In this document: in pieces, positions 60,729 to 60,920 of the stretch | Position numbering within the stretch: position 1 is the stretch's first letter | Layout: the number at the start of each line of letters is the position of its first letter | Assembly (NCBI GenBank): GCA_025934375.1 | Contig: JAICYD010000029.1 | Coordinates: 1 to 60,920, forward strand | From: Streptosporangiaceae bacterium | Lineage (GTDB): Bacteria > Actinomycetota > Actinomycetes > Streptosporangiales > Streptosporangiaceae | Reading direction: 5' to 3' | Length of the DNA stretch: 60,920 nucleotides | The notes under the pieces: model-generated | The model's input: the letters and a program-made list of their open reading frames with translations, nothing else | Databases searched by the model: none | Told to the model about the DNA's origin: nothing | Program-made: the position numbers and the translations under genes

Positions 60729-60801
60729 GGGGCTATAGCTCAGCTGGAAGAGCACTGGCTTTGCATGCCAGGTGTCAGGGGTTCGAGTCCCCTTAGCTCC
60801 A
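60729..60801 (+). tRNA. alaT: tRNA-Ala (TGC)
   Basis: 73-nt cloverleaf: acceptor GGGGCTA/TAGCTCC (one G-T pair), D-arm GCTCAGCTGGAAGAGC, anticodon stem CTGGC/GCCAG with loop TTTGCAT (anticodon TGC, 60762-60764), T-arm AGGGGTTCGAGTCCCCT, discriminator A. CCA is not encoded. In many actinobacteria this gene directly follows tRNA-Ile; here five protein genes intervene. Nothing further is seen to the window end. Confidence 0.97.
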
Positions 60802-60920
60802 CCCTCGTTCCCATTCCGCCCGTAAGCTCAAGCCCGCATGCCCCAGGTCAGCTCCACAATTATTGCTCTCCGAGCATAGACAACCACTGTGCGTAGCCGA
60901 TAGTGTGGCCAGCGTGCTAC

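Overview
High-GC chromosomal segment of an actinomycete, containing the replication origin. Grounds: the rpmH-dnaA-oriC-dnaN-recF-gyrB-gyrA core; actinobacterial marker families (DUF3566, DUF5318, DLW-39, DUF6049, SigM/anti-sigma beside murJ, FurA-KatG); GTG/TTG starts; actinobacterial DnaA boxes (TTGTCCACA type) and parS sites. The order resembles the oriC region of Streptomyces, Streptosporangiales and Mycobacterium. I cannot name a genus.

Layout. (1) 1-9058: part of a Tn5053/Tn7-like transposon (TniA-TniB-TniQ type). tniA is cut by an IS630-family element whose left end is the window start. tniB and tniQ are intact. The only cargo gene is a convergent 1363-residue protein with an N-terminal Cys/His cluster, a long helical-repeat body and a C-terminal PD-(D/E)xK nuclease-like domain. 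The probable transposon end lies 9 bp from the dnaB stop codon. (2) 9068-14947: dnaB with two inteins (a class 3 mini-intein in the P-loop and a class 1 intein carrying a LAGLIDADG endonuclease), DnaA-box clusters, a small hypothetical gene, then the rpsF-ssb-rpsR-rplI operon. (3) 15162-25589: small membrane protein, endonuclease IV, a large modular class A PBP, DUF5318, PadR regulator, inositol-phosphate synthase, MFS transporter and CCA-adding enzyme. (4) 25661-35166: DUF6049, MurJ, a pseudokinase membrane protein, SigM and its anti-sigma factor, then trxB-trxA behind a SigR-type promoter. (5) 35260-43301: GNAT, threonine aldolase-like enzyme, two parS sites, parB and parA (convergent rather than in one operon), rsmG, jag, yidC, yidD, rnpA, rpmH. 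(6) 43586-55710: dnaA, oriC, dnaN, recF, dciA, gyrB, gyrA, DUF3566. The dciA frame runs without a stop into gyrB, and the usual dciA C-terminus survives in another frame. (7) 55789-60801: tRNA-Ile(GAT), DLW-39, phosphonatase-like HAD, Fpg/Nei glycosylase, katG, furA, tRNA-Ala(TGC).

Functionally the window groups initiation and replication (DnaA, DciA, DnaB, SSB, DnaN, gyrase, RecF), segregation (ParAB/parS), membrane and wall biogenesis (YidC/YidD, MurJ, PBP, pseudokinase) and redox defence (SigM, Trx, KatG/FurA, Fpg, Nfo). The left 9 kb is mobile DNA. Its helical-repeat nuclease is the strongest candidate here for an undescribed system, most likely anti-phage or anti-plasmid defence; that role is inference.
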